This document shows, piece after piece, positions 53,840 to 63,739 of a DNA stretch of 64,000 nt; positions within the stretch are counted from its first letter, which is position 1, and each line of letters starts with the position of its first letter. Source of the DNA: an uncultured Thermoanaerobaculia bacterium (GTDB taxonomy: Bacteria; Acidobacteriota; Thermoanaerobaculia; Multivoradales; Multivoraceae); NCBI GenBank assembly GCA_951813015.1, contig CATOTG010000006.1:248001-312000 (forward strand), given 5' to 3'. The position numbers and the translations under genes are program-made. The notes under the pieces were generated by a model, which did no database searches, was not told the DNA's origin, and was given only the letters and a program-made list of their open reading frames with translations.

Positions 53840-53967
53840 GTCGGCAACCGTCTTCGTATGCCGACAATTTGACACACTAGGGCACACCAGCCTATGCTCT
53901 CGGCATGGCCGGAGAGAAAAGCAGGCAGATGTCCCCGATTGCCGACAATTCCGATCGCGATCGGCAA
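53840..53967 (+). promoter_or_regulatory. Promoter and inverted repeats of the abiE-type operon
   Basis: Sigma70-like promoter TTGACA (53,869-53,874), 18-bp spacer, TATGCT (53,893-53,898). It is flanked by two inverted repeats built from the same word: GTCGGCA-N12-TGCCGAC (53,840-53,865) and TTGCCGA-N15-TCGGCAA (53,939-53,967). AbiEi antitoxins repress their own operon by binding inverted repeats, so these are the likely operators. The predicted transcription start falls at about 53,905, the position of the first ATG. Confidence 0.55.
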
Positions 53968-54684
53968 CCGAGTGCCGCCAGACCCGCCGGCAGACGGACC
54001 CGCTCCTCCGCCAACGCCGTAGACGGTCTTCCGACCGCCGAGACGGAAGTTCGCCATGACGCCGACTTCCCGCTCGTCGGTGAGCGAGCCGCGGATCGGG
54101 CCGCCAGACAGCGTCTCGGCGCGAGAGCGTTCTTCCGGCAGCGCGACGCTGCCCAGCTCGGGGTCCACTCCCGCCAACTACGCCAACTCGTGGATGTCGG
54201 GGCGGTCAAGAGAGTTGCCCGCGGTCTCTACCGGCTTGCCGACCTCGAACCCACCGAGCACTACACGCTGGCCGCCGTCTGCGCCCGGGTCCCGAACGGG
54301 ATCGTCTGCCTGCTGTCCGCGCTGAGCGTCCACGGCCTCGGGACCCAGCTCCCGTGGCAGGAGTGGATCGCCATTCCGCACAAGGCCAGAGCACCTCGAC
54401 TTGGCGAGCTACCGGTCAAGATCGTTCGCTTCTCCGGCGCCTCGCTCCACTATGGGGTCGTCAGGGCAACCTTCGAGGGGGTTCCGACTCGGATCACGAG
54501 CCCGGCCCGAACGGTCGTGGACTGCTTTCGCTTCCGCAGACTGGTCGGGAAAGACGTGGCGCTGGAGGCGCTTCGCGACGCCCTGCGCAACCGCAAGGCA
54601 ACCGCCGACCAAATCTGGCGGGCTGCGGAAGTCTGTCGCGCCAAGTCGCTGGTCGGTCCGGTGCTGGAGGAGCTGTCGGAATGA
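53905..54684 (+). CDS. abiEi: AbiEi-type antitoxin (type IV toxin-antitoxin)
   Basis: 259 aa. After a ~60-residue disordered N-terminus comes a winged helix-turn-helix (ARAFFRQRDAAQLGVHSRQL, RQLVDVGAVKRVARGLYRLA) and the antitoxin body (ALSVHGLGTQLPWQEWIAIP, RITSPARTVVDCFRFR). The domain order is that of AbiEi, which represses the operon and counteracts AbiEii. The family usually starts close to the HTH, so an internal start after 53,905 is possible. Stop overlaps the start of the toxin gene (ATGA). Confidence 0.85.
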   Translation: MAGEKSRQMSPIADNSDRDRQPSAARPAGRRTRSSANAVDGLPTAETEVRHDADFPLVGERAADRAARQRLGARAFFRQRDAAQLGVHSRQLRQLVDVGAVKRVARGLYRLADLEPTEHYTLAAVCARVPNGIVCLLSALSVHGLGTQLPWQEWIAIPHKARAPRLGELPVKIVRFSGASLHYGVVRATFEGVPTRITSPARTVVDCFRFRRLVGKDVALEALRDALRNRKATADQIWRAAEVCRAKSLVGPVLEELSE

Positions 54685-55634
54685 CGCGCAAGGGGCCGAT
54701 CCGCAACGTTCCAGCGTCCATTCACCAACGCCTGCTGAACCTTGCCCACTGCCAGGGGATTCGCTTCAATGTCCTGCTCCAGCGCTACGCAATGGAGCGG
54801 TTCCTGTACCGTCTCGCCGCCTCCAGTGAAGTAGATCGATTCACCCTGAAGGGGGCCGCTCTGTTCCGGATATGGACCGGACAGGAACTGCGACCCACCC
54901 GCGACATCGACTTTCTCGCGTCTGCACCCGAAGACCATGCGGCCCTGCGGACCTCGTTCGAAGCGATCTGCGCCGTGCCGTGCCCCCAGGACGGCGTCAT
55001 CTTCGACCCGGCGACGATGCAGATGAGCGACATCCGTAAAGAACAGCCCTACGGCGGTGTGCGGGTGCAGATGGAGGGCCGTCTCGGCCAGGCGCGACTC
55101 CACCTCCAGGTGGACATCGGCTTCGGCGACGTGATCACGCCCGAGCGCGAGGAGCGCGACTACCCGACCCTTCTCGACCTTCCGGCGCCACGCCTGTGGA
55201 CCTACCCGCGCGAGACTCTCGTGGCGGAGAACTTCGAAGCGATGGTGAGCCGGGGCATGACGAACACTCGCGTGAAAGACCTATGGGACATCGCCTGCCT
55301 CGCAAGGCGTTTCGCGTTCGACGGTGAGACCTTGCGCACCGCGATAGAGGACACGTTCCGGAGACGCCGGACACCGCTCGCGGCCGAGAGGCCAGTAGCA
55401 CTGATGCGCGACTACTACCTGGATGGCACGCGTGCGCAACGCTGGCAGGTGCTGCAGGGGCAGGTTGGCGCGTCGGCCGACGGGCCCGCCCTGCTGGTGG
55501 AAGCGGGAGAGGAACTGCTGCGCTTCCTGGGGCCGCCATGCGACAGCATGATCGAAGGCGGCCCGTTCACGCAGGCCTGGCCCGCCGGGGGGCCTTGGCG
55601 ACCGGGAACCCGCAGCCCGCGGCAATGTCCATGA
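54681..55634 (+). CDS. abiEii: AbiEii-type nucleotidyltransferase toxin
   Basis: 317 aa. Nucleotidyltransferase fold: FTLKGAALFRIWTGQELRPT followed by RDIDFLASAPEDHAAL (the DxD metal site) and VDIGFGDVITPE. The body PRETLVAENFEAMVSRGMTN with TRVKDLWDIACLARRFAFDG and the end AWPAGGPWRPG are typical. AbiEii toxins block growth, and with AbiEi give phage abortive infection. Complete; start overlaps abiEi. Confidence 0.88.
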   Translation: MTRKGPIRNVPASIHQRLLNLAHCQGIRFNVLLQRYAMERFLYRLAASSEVDRFTLKGAALFRIWTGQELRPTRDIDFLASAPEDHAALRTSFEAICAVPCPQDGVIFDPATMQMSDIRKEQPYGGVRVQMEGRLGQARLHLQVDIGFGDVITPEREERDYPTLLDLPAPRLWTYPRETLVAENFEAMVSRGMTNTRVKDLWDIACLARRFAFDGETLRTAIEDTFRRRRTPLAAERPVALMRDYYLDGTRAQRWQVLQGQVGASADGPALLVEAGEELLRFLGPPCDSMIEGGPFTQAWPAGGPWRPGTRSPRQCP

Positions 55635-55953
55635 CGCACCGACAGCCCTCAGGCGTTCGTCCTGAAAGGCGCGACCCGAAGGCACATCGGGCCGTTCTCA
55701 GTCCGAGGAACAGGGCCGACCCGGGAGCAACCCGTGTGGCGCTGCCGGAGCCACACGCGAACCACCTCCGGATCCGAGTCAGCGAGCACGCGGCTGACAC
55801 CCGGGTGGCGCCGCCGGCGCCAACCGGGAACCGCCTCCGGGCGCCAGTCGTCAAGCACACTGACGGCACAAGGCGGGACGAGATGCATGGCCCTTCGAAC
55901 GCTGCGCGACTTCCGCGACGGGCTGCCAAGGCGCCAGGACGAGGCGAAGGACC
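55635..55953. repeat. Intergenic repeat block (copy C) before hsdS
   Basis: 319 bp without a gene. It has two related hairpins (about 55,731-55,757 gtgtggcgct...agccacac and about 55,800-55,830 gggtggcgcc...ggcgccaacc), each followed by gggaacc/gcgaacc plus a cctccgg word. They resemble the gggtggcgcg...cgcgccaccc element of copies A, B and D. About 55,883-55,916 is a diverged inverted copy of the 2888-2922 unit. Confidence 0.55.
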
Positions 55954-57323
55954 GTGACCGCCGAGACCGGTCGGCTCGGGCCGCATCCGCTGCAGCGCTT
56001 TGCTCCCTACCCCGAGTACAGGGATTCCGGCGTCAAGTGGTTGGGAGAGATTCCGGCTCATTGGAAGCTCGAACGGCTCAAGACCCTGGCCTCTGTCCGC
56101 CTGAGCAATGTCGACAAGAAGTCCACAGAAGGCCAAGTTCCGGTCAGACTCTGCAACTACGTCGATGTCTACTACAACGACTTCATCACGGCCGAAATCG
56201 CGTTCATGAACGCGACCGCAACACCCAGCCAAGTGCGCCGCTTCCGGCTTCACCCCGGCGATGTCCTGGTCACAAAGGACTCTGAGACCTGGACGACATC
56301 GCGGTCGCTGCCGTCGTCACGGAAGAGCTTGCCGGCGTCGTGTGTGGCTATCATTTGGCGCTGATCAAGCCACTGCCATGCCTTGAAGGGCGGTTCCTTG
56401 CCCGCCAGTTCTCAGCGATCGGTGTGCGAGACCAGTTTCATCTCGCCGCGAACGGCATCACAAGGTTCGGTCTGGGAGGAGACGCAATCCGGACGGGCCT
56501 CCTTCCTGTCGCGCCCATCGAAGAACAACGCATCATCGCAGACTTCCTCGACCGCGAGACGGCCAGGATCGACGCGCTGGTGGCGAAGAAGGAGCGCCTC
56601 ATCGAGCTGCTTCAGGAAAAGCGCACCGGGCTCATCACCCGTGCCGTCACCCGGGGTCTCGACCCCACCGTTCCCGTGAAGGACTCCGGCGTCAAGTGGT
56701 TGGGCGAGATTCCCGCGCACTGGGGTGTGATGCGATGGCGCTACTGCTGCCGGATCAAAGCGGGGCAGGTTGCACCCAAAGATGAGCAGTTTCGCGAGAT
56801 GACGCTGATCGCACCCAATCACGTCGAGTCCGGAACAGGCCGAGTGCTCTATACGGAGTCTGCCGAAGAACAAGGGGCGATTAGCGGAAAGTACCTAGTA
56901 GCGCCGGGGAACATCATCTACTCCAAGATTCGACCGGCCTTGAACAAGCTCTGCGTCGCAACCGGTTCTTGGCTCTGCAGCGCGGACATGTACCCCGTCT
57001 CCATCACTGACAGTCGGCTCCAAACTCGGTTCCTTCTCTACTTCATGCTCTCCGAGCCGTTCGTTCGTCTGATGGTCGACGAATCCATGAGGGTGGCCAT
57101 GCCGAAGGTCAACCGAGACACGCTTGCCGGCTGTCCGATACTTGTCCCACCTCTGGTGGAGCAACTCCCGATTGTCGCTTACCTCAACCACGAGACAGAC
57201 AAGATCGACGCGCTCATTGCCAAAGTCCGCGAAGCCATCGATCACCTCAACGAACTCCGCACCGCCCTGATCTCCGTTACGGTCACCGGCAAGATCGACG
57301 TACGGGAAGTCGCTTCGCAATGA
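55954..57323 (+). pseudogene. hsdS: Type I restriction-modification specificity subunit, one frameshift
   Basis: About 456 aa when repaired. GTG 55,954 (ribosome site gcgaagg). Two target-recognition halves, each opening with SGVKWLGEIPAHW (at about 56,030 and 56,690) and closing with a conserved helix: EEQRIIADFLDRETARIDAL and VEQLPIVAYLNHETDKIDAL. In the first half, after VTKDSET-W at about 56,291, one base is missing; a -1 shift restores DDIAVAAVVTEELAGVVCGY. The two halves would read two half-sites of the DNA target. If the break is real, this subunit and hence restriction is lost. Confidence 0.85.
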
Positions 57324-58045
57324 GCTTCGATCCACGGTTCACCGTCTCCCACAAGGTCACCACGGATCTGACGCGGACCGAGCGGGCACGCGGGTTCCTG
57401 GAGGCCGCGACGCTGTCGGCGGACTGGATCCGCAGGATGGCTGCGGAGGCACTCGTCCTGGAGGCCCACCACACGACGCACATCGAAGGCACGCAGCTAA
57501 CCCGCCGCGAATCCGAGCGGCTGCTTGCCGGCGAGGCAGTACCCGGCGCGAACCCGGACGATGTCCGCGAGCTACTGAACTACCGGGACGCCTTCGAGTT
57601 CGTCTCCGGCTGGCTGGACAGCGGAGAACCCATCACGGAGGGACTGGTCCGCGAGACCGCCACAGACGCCTGGTCGAAGGCGTCCGCGGCGGTTTCGCCG
57701 GGCCGGGAGAGTCGGCGCCTCCAGAACTACGTCGTGAACTCCGCCACAGGCGCCATCGTGCCGCCGCCGGCCTGCGACGTGCCGATCCTGATACGCGAAC
57801 TGGTCGACTGGCTGAACCGGGAAGACGCCGCGCATCCGGTGCTGGTCACCGAATCGGCCAGTTCCAGCTCGTTCATGTTCATCCCTTTCTGGCCGGCAAC
57901 GGCCGCGCCTCGCCCCTGCTCTGGACCCGAACTGCGACACCGAACTGCGACAAGCTGCGACACCGAGCTACGACGAGCTGTGACATCGAGCTGTGACACG
58001 GCACCGCGCCCAGACCGCATCCTTCAAGCCCACCGCACAACATGA
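57320..58045 (+). pseudogene. Fic-domain protein, frame broken and C-terminally truncated
   Basis: Overlaps the end of hsdS by 4 bp (ATGA). N-terminal part has the inhibitory-helix motif TTHIEGT ((S/T)xxxE(G/N)) and the usual ELLNYRDAFEFV. Near 57,850 the frame must shift -1; then IGQFQLVHVHPFLAGNGRAS with the complete catalytic Fic motif HPFLAGNGR (57,880-57,906) appears. Soon after, at about 57,925, the sequence turns into degenerate 12-13 bp repeats (gaactgcgaca variants) and stops at about 57,993, lacking the C-terminal helices. So an AMP-transferase relic between hsdS and hsdR. Confidence 0.7.
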
Positions 58046-61000
58046 CCCCCGACATCTCCGAACGCGCCTTCGAAGACGCCATCGAGCGGGCGCTCCTGCG
58101 GCACGGCCCTGACGCCTACCCGGAGGACGCAGGAGAACTGCGGGAGCCGACCGCGTCATACGGCGACGACCCACTGCCCGGCAGCTTCCACAAGCGCATC
58201 AGCAAGGACGACTACGACCGCAAGCTCTGCCTGGTCCCTACCGACGTCCTCGACTTCCTCCTGGCCACTCAGCCCAAGGAGTGGCAGAAGCTCAAGCAGC
58301 ACTACGGCGCCGACGTGAAGCCGCGCTTCCTGGGCCGCCTCTCCCGCGAGATCACTCGGCGGGGCCGCGCTCGACGTATTGCGAAACGGCGTAAGAGACT
58401 CGGGCTGCAAGTTCCGACTCGCGTACTTCCAGCCGGCGAGCGGCCTCAACGAAGAACTCCAGCGACTCCACGGAGCGAACATCTTTGCCGTCGTACGCCA
58501 ACTCCGCTTCAGCGAGGACTCTGAGAAGAGCGTCGACCTCGGGCTCTTCCTGAACGGCATCCCCATCTTCACGGCAGAACTCAAGAACCCGCTCACCGGG
58601 CAAGACGTCAGGGACGCGATCCGCCAGTACAAGACCGACCGGGACCCGCGCGAGCCGCTCTTCGCCTACGGCCGCTGCCTCGCTCACTTCGCCGTGGACC
58701 CCGAGCAGGTGTTCGTGACGACCCACCTCGCAGGACCGGATACCCGGTTCCTGCCGTTCAACCAGGGCCGCTTCAGAGGCGCGGGGAACCCGCCCGTCCC
58801 GCCCACCCGCGACGGCTACCCCAGCGACTACCTCTGGGAGCGGATCTGGGCGCGCGACAGCATCCTCGACCTGATTCGGCAGTTCATCCAGGAAATCGAG
58901 GAGGAAGACGACCGCAACCGCCGGACGGGCAGGCGCTTCATGATCTTCCCGCGCTACCAGCAGCTTGACTGCGTACGCCGCCTGGTCAGCCACGCGCGCA
59001 ACCACGGCCCCGGCGAGCGCTACCTGATCCAGCATTCGGCCGGCAGCGGCAAGAGCTACACGATCGCCTGGCTCGCCCACCAGCTCTCCGTGCTGCATGA
59101 CCACGAGGACCGTCGCGTCTTCGACTCGGTCGTCGTGGTCACCGACCGCCGCGTGCTCGACCGCCAGCTCCAGCAAACGGTCCGGCAGTTCGAGCAGACC
59201 CTCGGCGTGGTCGAGAACATCGACCAGACCTCCCGTCAACTCCGCCAGGCTCTGGAAGCCGGTCGGACGATCATCGTCACCACGCTGCAGAAGTTCCCGG
59301 TCATCGCCGCCGAGATCGGCCAGCTCCCCGGAAAGCGCTTCGCGGTGATCGCGGACGAAGCGCACTCCTCGCAATCGGGCGAGAGCACGAAGAGCCTCAA
59401 GGCGGTCCTCGACACGGAGAGCCTCGAGGAGGCCGAGCGGGCAGAGGCAGGCGCTGCGACTCCCGAAGAGGAGATCGAGGACCGCGTCCACGAGGAGATC
59501 CGCCAGCGCGGCCGGCTTCCGAACCTCTCGACGTTCGCCTTCACGGCGACCCCGAAGCCCAAAACACTCGAGCTGTTTGGCGAGAAGCAACCGGACGGCA
59601 AGTTCGAGCCCTTCCACCTCTACAGCATGCGTCAGGCGATCGAAGAGGGGTTCATTCTCGACGTTCTCGGCAGCTACACCACCTACAAGGCCTACTGGCG
59701 CCTGAAGAGAAGGATCGAGGAAGATCCCCGGTACGACAAGTCGAAGGCCGAGCACCTGCTCAAGTCCTTCGTCGAACTCCACCCGCACGCCATTCGCGAG
59801 AAGATCGCCATCTGCGTGGAGCACTTCGCCGAACTCGTCGCGCCTGAGGTCCGCTGCCGCGCCAAGGCGATGATCGTCACGCGCTCCCGCCTCCACGCGG
59901 TGCGTACCAGGCTCGCTCTGGACCGCTACCTGGAAGAGAAGGGCCACCCCTGGAAGGCGCTCGTCGCGTTCTCCGAAACGGTCAAGGACGGCGGCCAGTC
60001 CTACACCGAGTCCGGCATGAACTCGGTCGGTGCGGACCGGGCGATCGGCGAGCGGCAGACGGCCGCCGAATTCGAGAAGCCCGAGTACCGCTTCCTGGTG
60101 GTCGCCAACAAGTTCCAGACCGGCTTCGACCAGCCCCTGCTGCACACCATGTACGTGGACAAGAAGCTCGGCGGCGTGAACGCGGTCCAGACGCTCTCCC
60201 GCCTGAACCGCACGCACCCCGACAAGGCCGGCACGATGGTCCTCGACTTCGCGAACCAGCCCGATGTGATCCAGAAGGCCTTCGAGCCGTACTACGAGAC
60301 GACCCTGCTGGCCGAAGAGACCGACCCCAACCTCCTCTACGAAGTCCAGGGCCGGCTGCTCGACTTCGGCGTCTTCGCGGAAGAGGACATCCGGAGATTC
60401 GCCAAGGTCTACTTCATGGACATGGAGGAGGCGACACCCGACCGGATCTACACCGCCCTGGAACCAGCGCGCCAACGCTTCGCCGAGCTCGCCGAGGAGG
60501 AGGGACGAGACTTTCTCGGCCAACTCACCGAGTACACGCGCCGCTACGCCTTCCTCTCCCAGGTCCTGACATTCGCCGACACCGACCTCGAGAAGCTCTA
60601 CCAGTTCGCCAGGCATATCCGCCGTCTCCTGTCCGTGGGCCGGGAGACGCTGCCGCTTGAGGTGCAGCAGAACATCGACATGGAGTCCTTCCGCATCCAG
60701 CGAACGAGCCGCGGCCGCATCGCCTTGGAACGGCAGGTGCGGCCGCTCGTGCCCGCTGGAAGCAAGGCCGGATCCGGCGCCGGCGGGGAGCAGTTGGAAA
60801 CTCTCTCCCGGATCATCGAGGGCCTGAATGAGCGCTTCGGCCTCAACCTCACCGACGAGCACCGCGTGACACTCGAACAGATCCGGTCCGCCCTGGACAA
60901 GGACGCTGGTCTCACCGCGAGTGCCCGCGTCAACACCCGTGAGAACGTGCGCCTGACCTTCGATCCCAAGGTCGAGGACAAGATCCAGGAGATCGTCGAA

Positions 61001-61603
61001 ACCAACTTCGACCTCTACAAGCGCATCACCGACGACCCCGAGTTCGGCCAGGCGCTCAAGGACGTCCTGTTCGAGGACTACATCCGGCGACACCGGCGGG
61101 CCGAGGAACTTCTCAAGCTCCAGGAGTCCAGGACGCTCGAATTCAAGTCCAGCCTGCGCTGGAGCCTGAAGGAGGATCGCAAGGACGACCGTCACGTCAC
61201 CCACGCAGCGCTCAAGACGATCGCCGCCTTCCTCAACACCGAAGGCGGCGACCTGCTGATCGGCGTCGACGACGACCGCAAGGTGCTCGGGATCGACCAC
61301 GATCGCCTGGATAGCGACGACAAGTTCATGCGGCACTTGGCCCAGGTCGTGCGGAATGGACTGGGCGACCGCGCGGGGACCTGCATCGATCCCGAGACGC
61401 AGATCGTGGAGGGCAAGACGGTGTGCCTGGTGAGTTGCGAGCGCAGCCCCGAGCCCGTGTACCTGCGGTGGAAGGGTCTGGAGAAGGCGACGGACGGCGA
61501 CCTCTACGTTCGGAGCGGCCCGGGAACCGTTCGTCTTGGCGAGAAGGACGCCGGGAAGTACGTTGCCACGCGCTTTTCCTTCGACAGAGGGACTGTGGAG
61601 TGA
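58042..61603 (+). pseudogene. hsdR: Type I restriction endonuclease subunit R with C-terminal AlbA_2 domain, one frameshift
   Basis: About 1186 aa when repaired. ATG 58,042 overlaps the stop of the fic frame. Start MTPDISERAFEDAIERALLR; at 58,357-58,364 (cggcgggg run) one base too many; the other frame continues LDVLRNGVRDSGCKFRLAYF and the nuclease segment FLNGIPIFTAELKNPLTGQD (the ELK of the PD-(D/E)xK site). Helicase motifs: HSAGSGKSYT, VVVTDRRVLDRQL, DEAHSSQ, FTATP, VVANKFQTGFDQP, QTLSRLNRTHP. Residues ~1035-1170 form an AlbA_2/Schlafen-like domain (RTLEFKSSLRWSL, FLNTEGGDLLIGVDDDRKVL, DGDLYVRSGPGTVRL), an unusual fusion. One-base correction gives a full enzyme. Confidence 0.88.
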
Positions 61604-61750
61604 GCCCGCCAAGCTCAGGCCAATCGGCGGCGCACCGCAACGGCCCGCGGAGCAGCACCGCGAACCCGGCACAAGGCGCGCACGTCACTTGCTGGAGAGC
61701 CCACCCAGCAACGTTGAACCATGGATGAAACCTACTGAACGGAGGGTCGC

Positions 61751-62662
61751 ATGCCGGAGCATGGCATCAGGAGCACGTACTCGCAATGCCCATTTCAGCT
61801 GCTAGTACGCAGTCACGATGGGGCTGTCCTTTCCGCCGCCACTGCCTTCTTTTTCGAAACGGAAGATGAGTGGTTCCTCATCACAAACTGGCACGTTGTC
61901 AGCGGTCGCAACTTCCTGGACGCCGAGCCGTTGGCCGAGCCGTTCGTTGAGCCCTTCCATCTGACCTGCAAGTTGGCTTCGTACGACGTTGGCAGCCGAG
62001 AGGACGGCACGTTCGGAATCGTGCCATACGAGGAGCCCCTCTATCGCGGAGAGCAGCCGGTCTGGTTTGAACATCCAGAGCTCGGCGCCTCTTGTGACGT
62101 GGTGGCGATCCCCATGGCAAGACCAGTTTCATGTCCAGAGTTCATGCACAACGCGGCAAACCGCATCAGCACGGACGACATACCCGTCGAGCCCGGTTGC
62201 ACCGTCTTCGTGATCGGCTTTCCGCACGCCCTGAGAGTTGGCTTCGGCTGGCCATTGTGGAAGTCCGGCTATGTCGCGTCGGAGCCACACTACGATGTTG
62301 ACCTTGGCGTCAAGCTGTCGAGTCACGGAGAGTTCTCGGGCGGTGTTCGAATGCCTGCCTTCTTCATAGACGCCCAAACTCGAAGCGGGATGTCGGGGTC
62401 TCCCGTCTTCGTTCGCTATCACGGTGCCTGCGACCAGGCAGATCCTTACCGAAAGGTTGACCCGAGCGAACCTGGATTCTGGGAAAGGAAGGACGTAGCC
62501 TTATGGGGTAGCCAGGGCACACGGTTTGTGGGCTGTTACAGCGGTCGAGCCTCCGCACGTGAAAACGAAGCGGCCTTGGGCCTATGTTGGCGTAGAGACG
62601 TCATCGAGACGATCTGCCGTGGCAAAAAGCAAGGGAGCAATCCTCATATTCTCAGGGCCTAA
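61751..62662 (+). CDS. Trypsin-like serine protease
   Basis: 303 aa, no signal peptide, so cytoplasmic. Chymotrypsin-fold triad visible: His in FLITNWHVVSGRN (about residue 48), Asp in ASCDVVAIPM (about 115), Ser in RSGMSGSPVF (about 216). Ribosome site ggaggg before ATG 61,751. It lies 150 bp after hsdR and 80 bp before the next gene on the same strand. Such proteases occur in defence loci, where they can activate a partner by cleavage; that role is an inference here. Confidence 0.8.
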   Translation: MPEHGIRSTYSQCPFQLLVRSHDGAVLSAATAFFFETEDEWFLITNWHVVSGRNFLDAEPLAEPFVEPFHLTCKLASYDVGSREDGTFGIVPYEEPLYRGEQPVWFEHPELGASCDVVAIPMARPVSCPEFMHNAANRISTDDIPVEPGCTVFVIGFPHALRVGFGWPLWKSGYVASEPHYDVDLGVKLSSHGEFSGGVRMPAFFIDAQTRSGMSGSPVFVRYHGACDQADPYRKVDPSEPGFWERKDVALWGSQGTRFVGCYSGRASARENEAALGLCWRRDVIETICRGKKQGSNPHILRA

Positions 62663-62742
62663 CTGGCAGCCGGTCAGCTGATTCGGCCCGAGGCCGACCC
62701 GTTGTAAACCGTATCCAGTACCTGGATGTTGGAGGAAAACCG

Positions 62743-63549
62743 ATGACACTACTCAACCTGGGCCCGGACGATCAACTGCTGCACGTCGCAAGAGTGGTTC
62801 CCGCGGGGAGTGACGAGAGTACCGTCTTCATGAGGGCTCTCCGACCCGGCGAGGAAGACTCCGGGGAGGCAGTACACGTCCCCGCCGGAAAGCGAGTGGT
62901 TCTTCGGGCTGGGGACCTGTCTATCAGCTTGGACGAGATTGACGCCAGAAGCCCGGAAGGACGTGGTGGGTACGCCCCGGTAGCTGACACGATCTGGACT
63001 TGGTGCCAGGTGGTCGGCGCCGAAGACCAGAGTCTCCTGCTGCTGCTCTTGGCGGCGGCCAGGCGGCTTGACGCTACGCATGTCTTCTGGTCTGCTGCCC
63101 TCGATGCGCTTGAGGAAGCCGATACTCTGGACGGGATTGATAGAAGAGCGAAGCTGTTTCATTCGCTTGCGATGGCTGAAGTGACCGTAATTTCTCTGTC
63201 TCGGGTAGTGGAAATGCTGTATCGCCTGGAAGAGAGATCTTGCCTAGACCTCCGGATTCCAGAGAGCGTCGGCGCTTTCAGAGAACCGCTGCGCAGGATG
63301 CGAAACGCTCTAGAACATATTGACGACCGTGCGATCGGGGAAGCGAGGGACGGCACCGCCGACAGCGCAATGTCCATCTTCTTTCAACCCCTATTCGTGG
63401 ACGAAGGCGTGTTGATCTACGCCGGCAAGGGCATCCGGTTTTCAACGGGAATCCCCAAAGCTTTCATCCAGTGCCGAGAAGTGATTATGCGAGTGACTAA
63501 GGCTCGGCCACGGTGTGAAGCAACTGATCCGGTAGGCCGCGACGAGTAG
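62743..63549 (+). CDS. Unrecognised protein with a HEPN-like RNALEH motif
   Basis: 268 aa. Residues 1-~75: beta-rich. Residues ~95-200: helical with LLLLLLAAARRLDATHVFWS, LFHSLAMAEVTVISLSRVVE and RRMRNALEHIDDRA, where R-NALE-H matches the Rx4-6H active-site motif of HEPN ribonucleases. A very good ribosome site (ggaggaaaa) precedes ATG 62,743. Directly downstream of the protease gene. Not matched to a named family; a HEPN-type RNase is a reasonable but unproven guess. Confidence 0.5.
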   Translation: MTLLNLGPDDQLLHVARVVPAGSDESTVFMRALRPGEEDSGEAVHVPAGKRVVLRAGDLSISLDEIDARSPEGRGGYAPVADTIWTWCQVVGAEDQSLLLLLLAAARRLDATHVFWSAALDALEEADTLDGIDRRAKLFHSLAMAEVTVISLSRVVEMLYRLEERSCLDLRIPESVGAFREPLRRMRNALEHIDDRAIGEARDGTADSAMSIFFQPLFVDEGVLIYAGKGIRFSTGIPKAFIQCREVIMRVTKARPRCEATDPVGRDE

Positions 63550-63739
63550 CCTCGGCCCACCGTCGCGGCGTCCTATTTGGCCAGAGGCGGGCTCTTTCGC
63601 CCATCAGGGGCGCGCGCCGAGCCAACGAAGGACGGAATCGAAGGCGCGTTCGGGTTCTTCGATATGGGACGCGAGTGGATCGTGCGAGGTTTTGCGGATC
63701 TGACTACCGAGTCAATGCACCGTAACTGGGAGAGAGTAG

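Noticed and set aside
58352..61672. A 1106-codon open frame on the minus strand across hsdR
   Set aside because: Shadow of HsdR; no family-like sequence, and HsdR motifs on the plus strand are complete.
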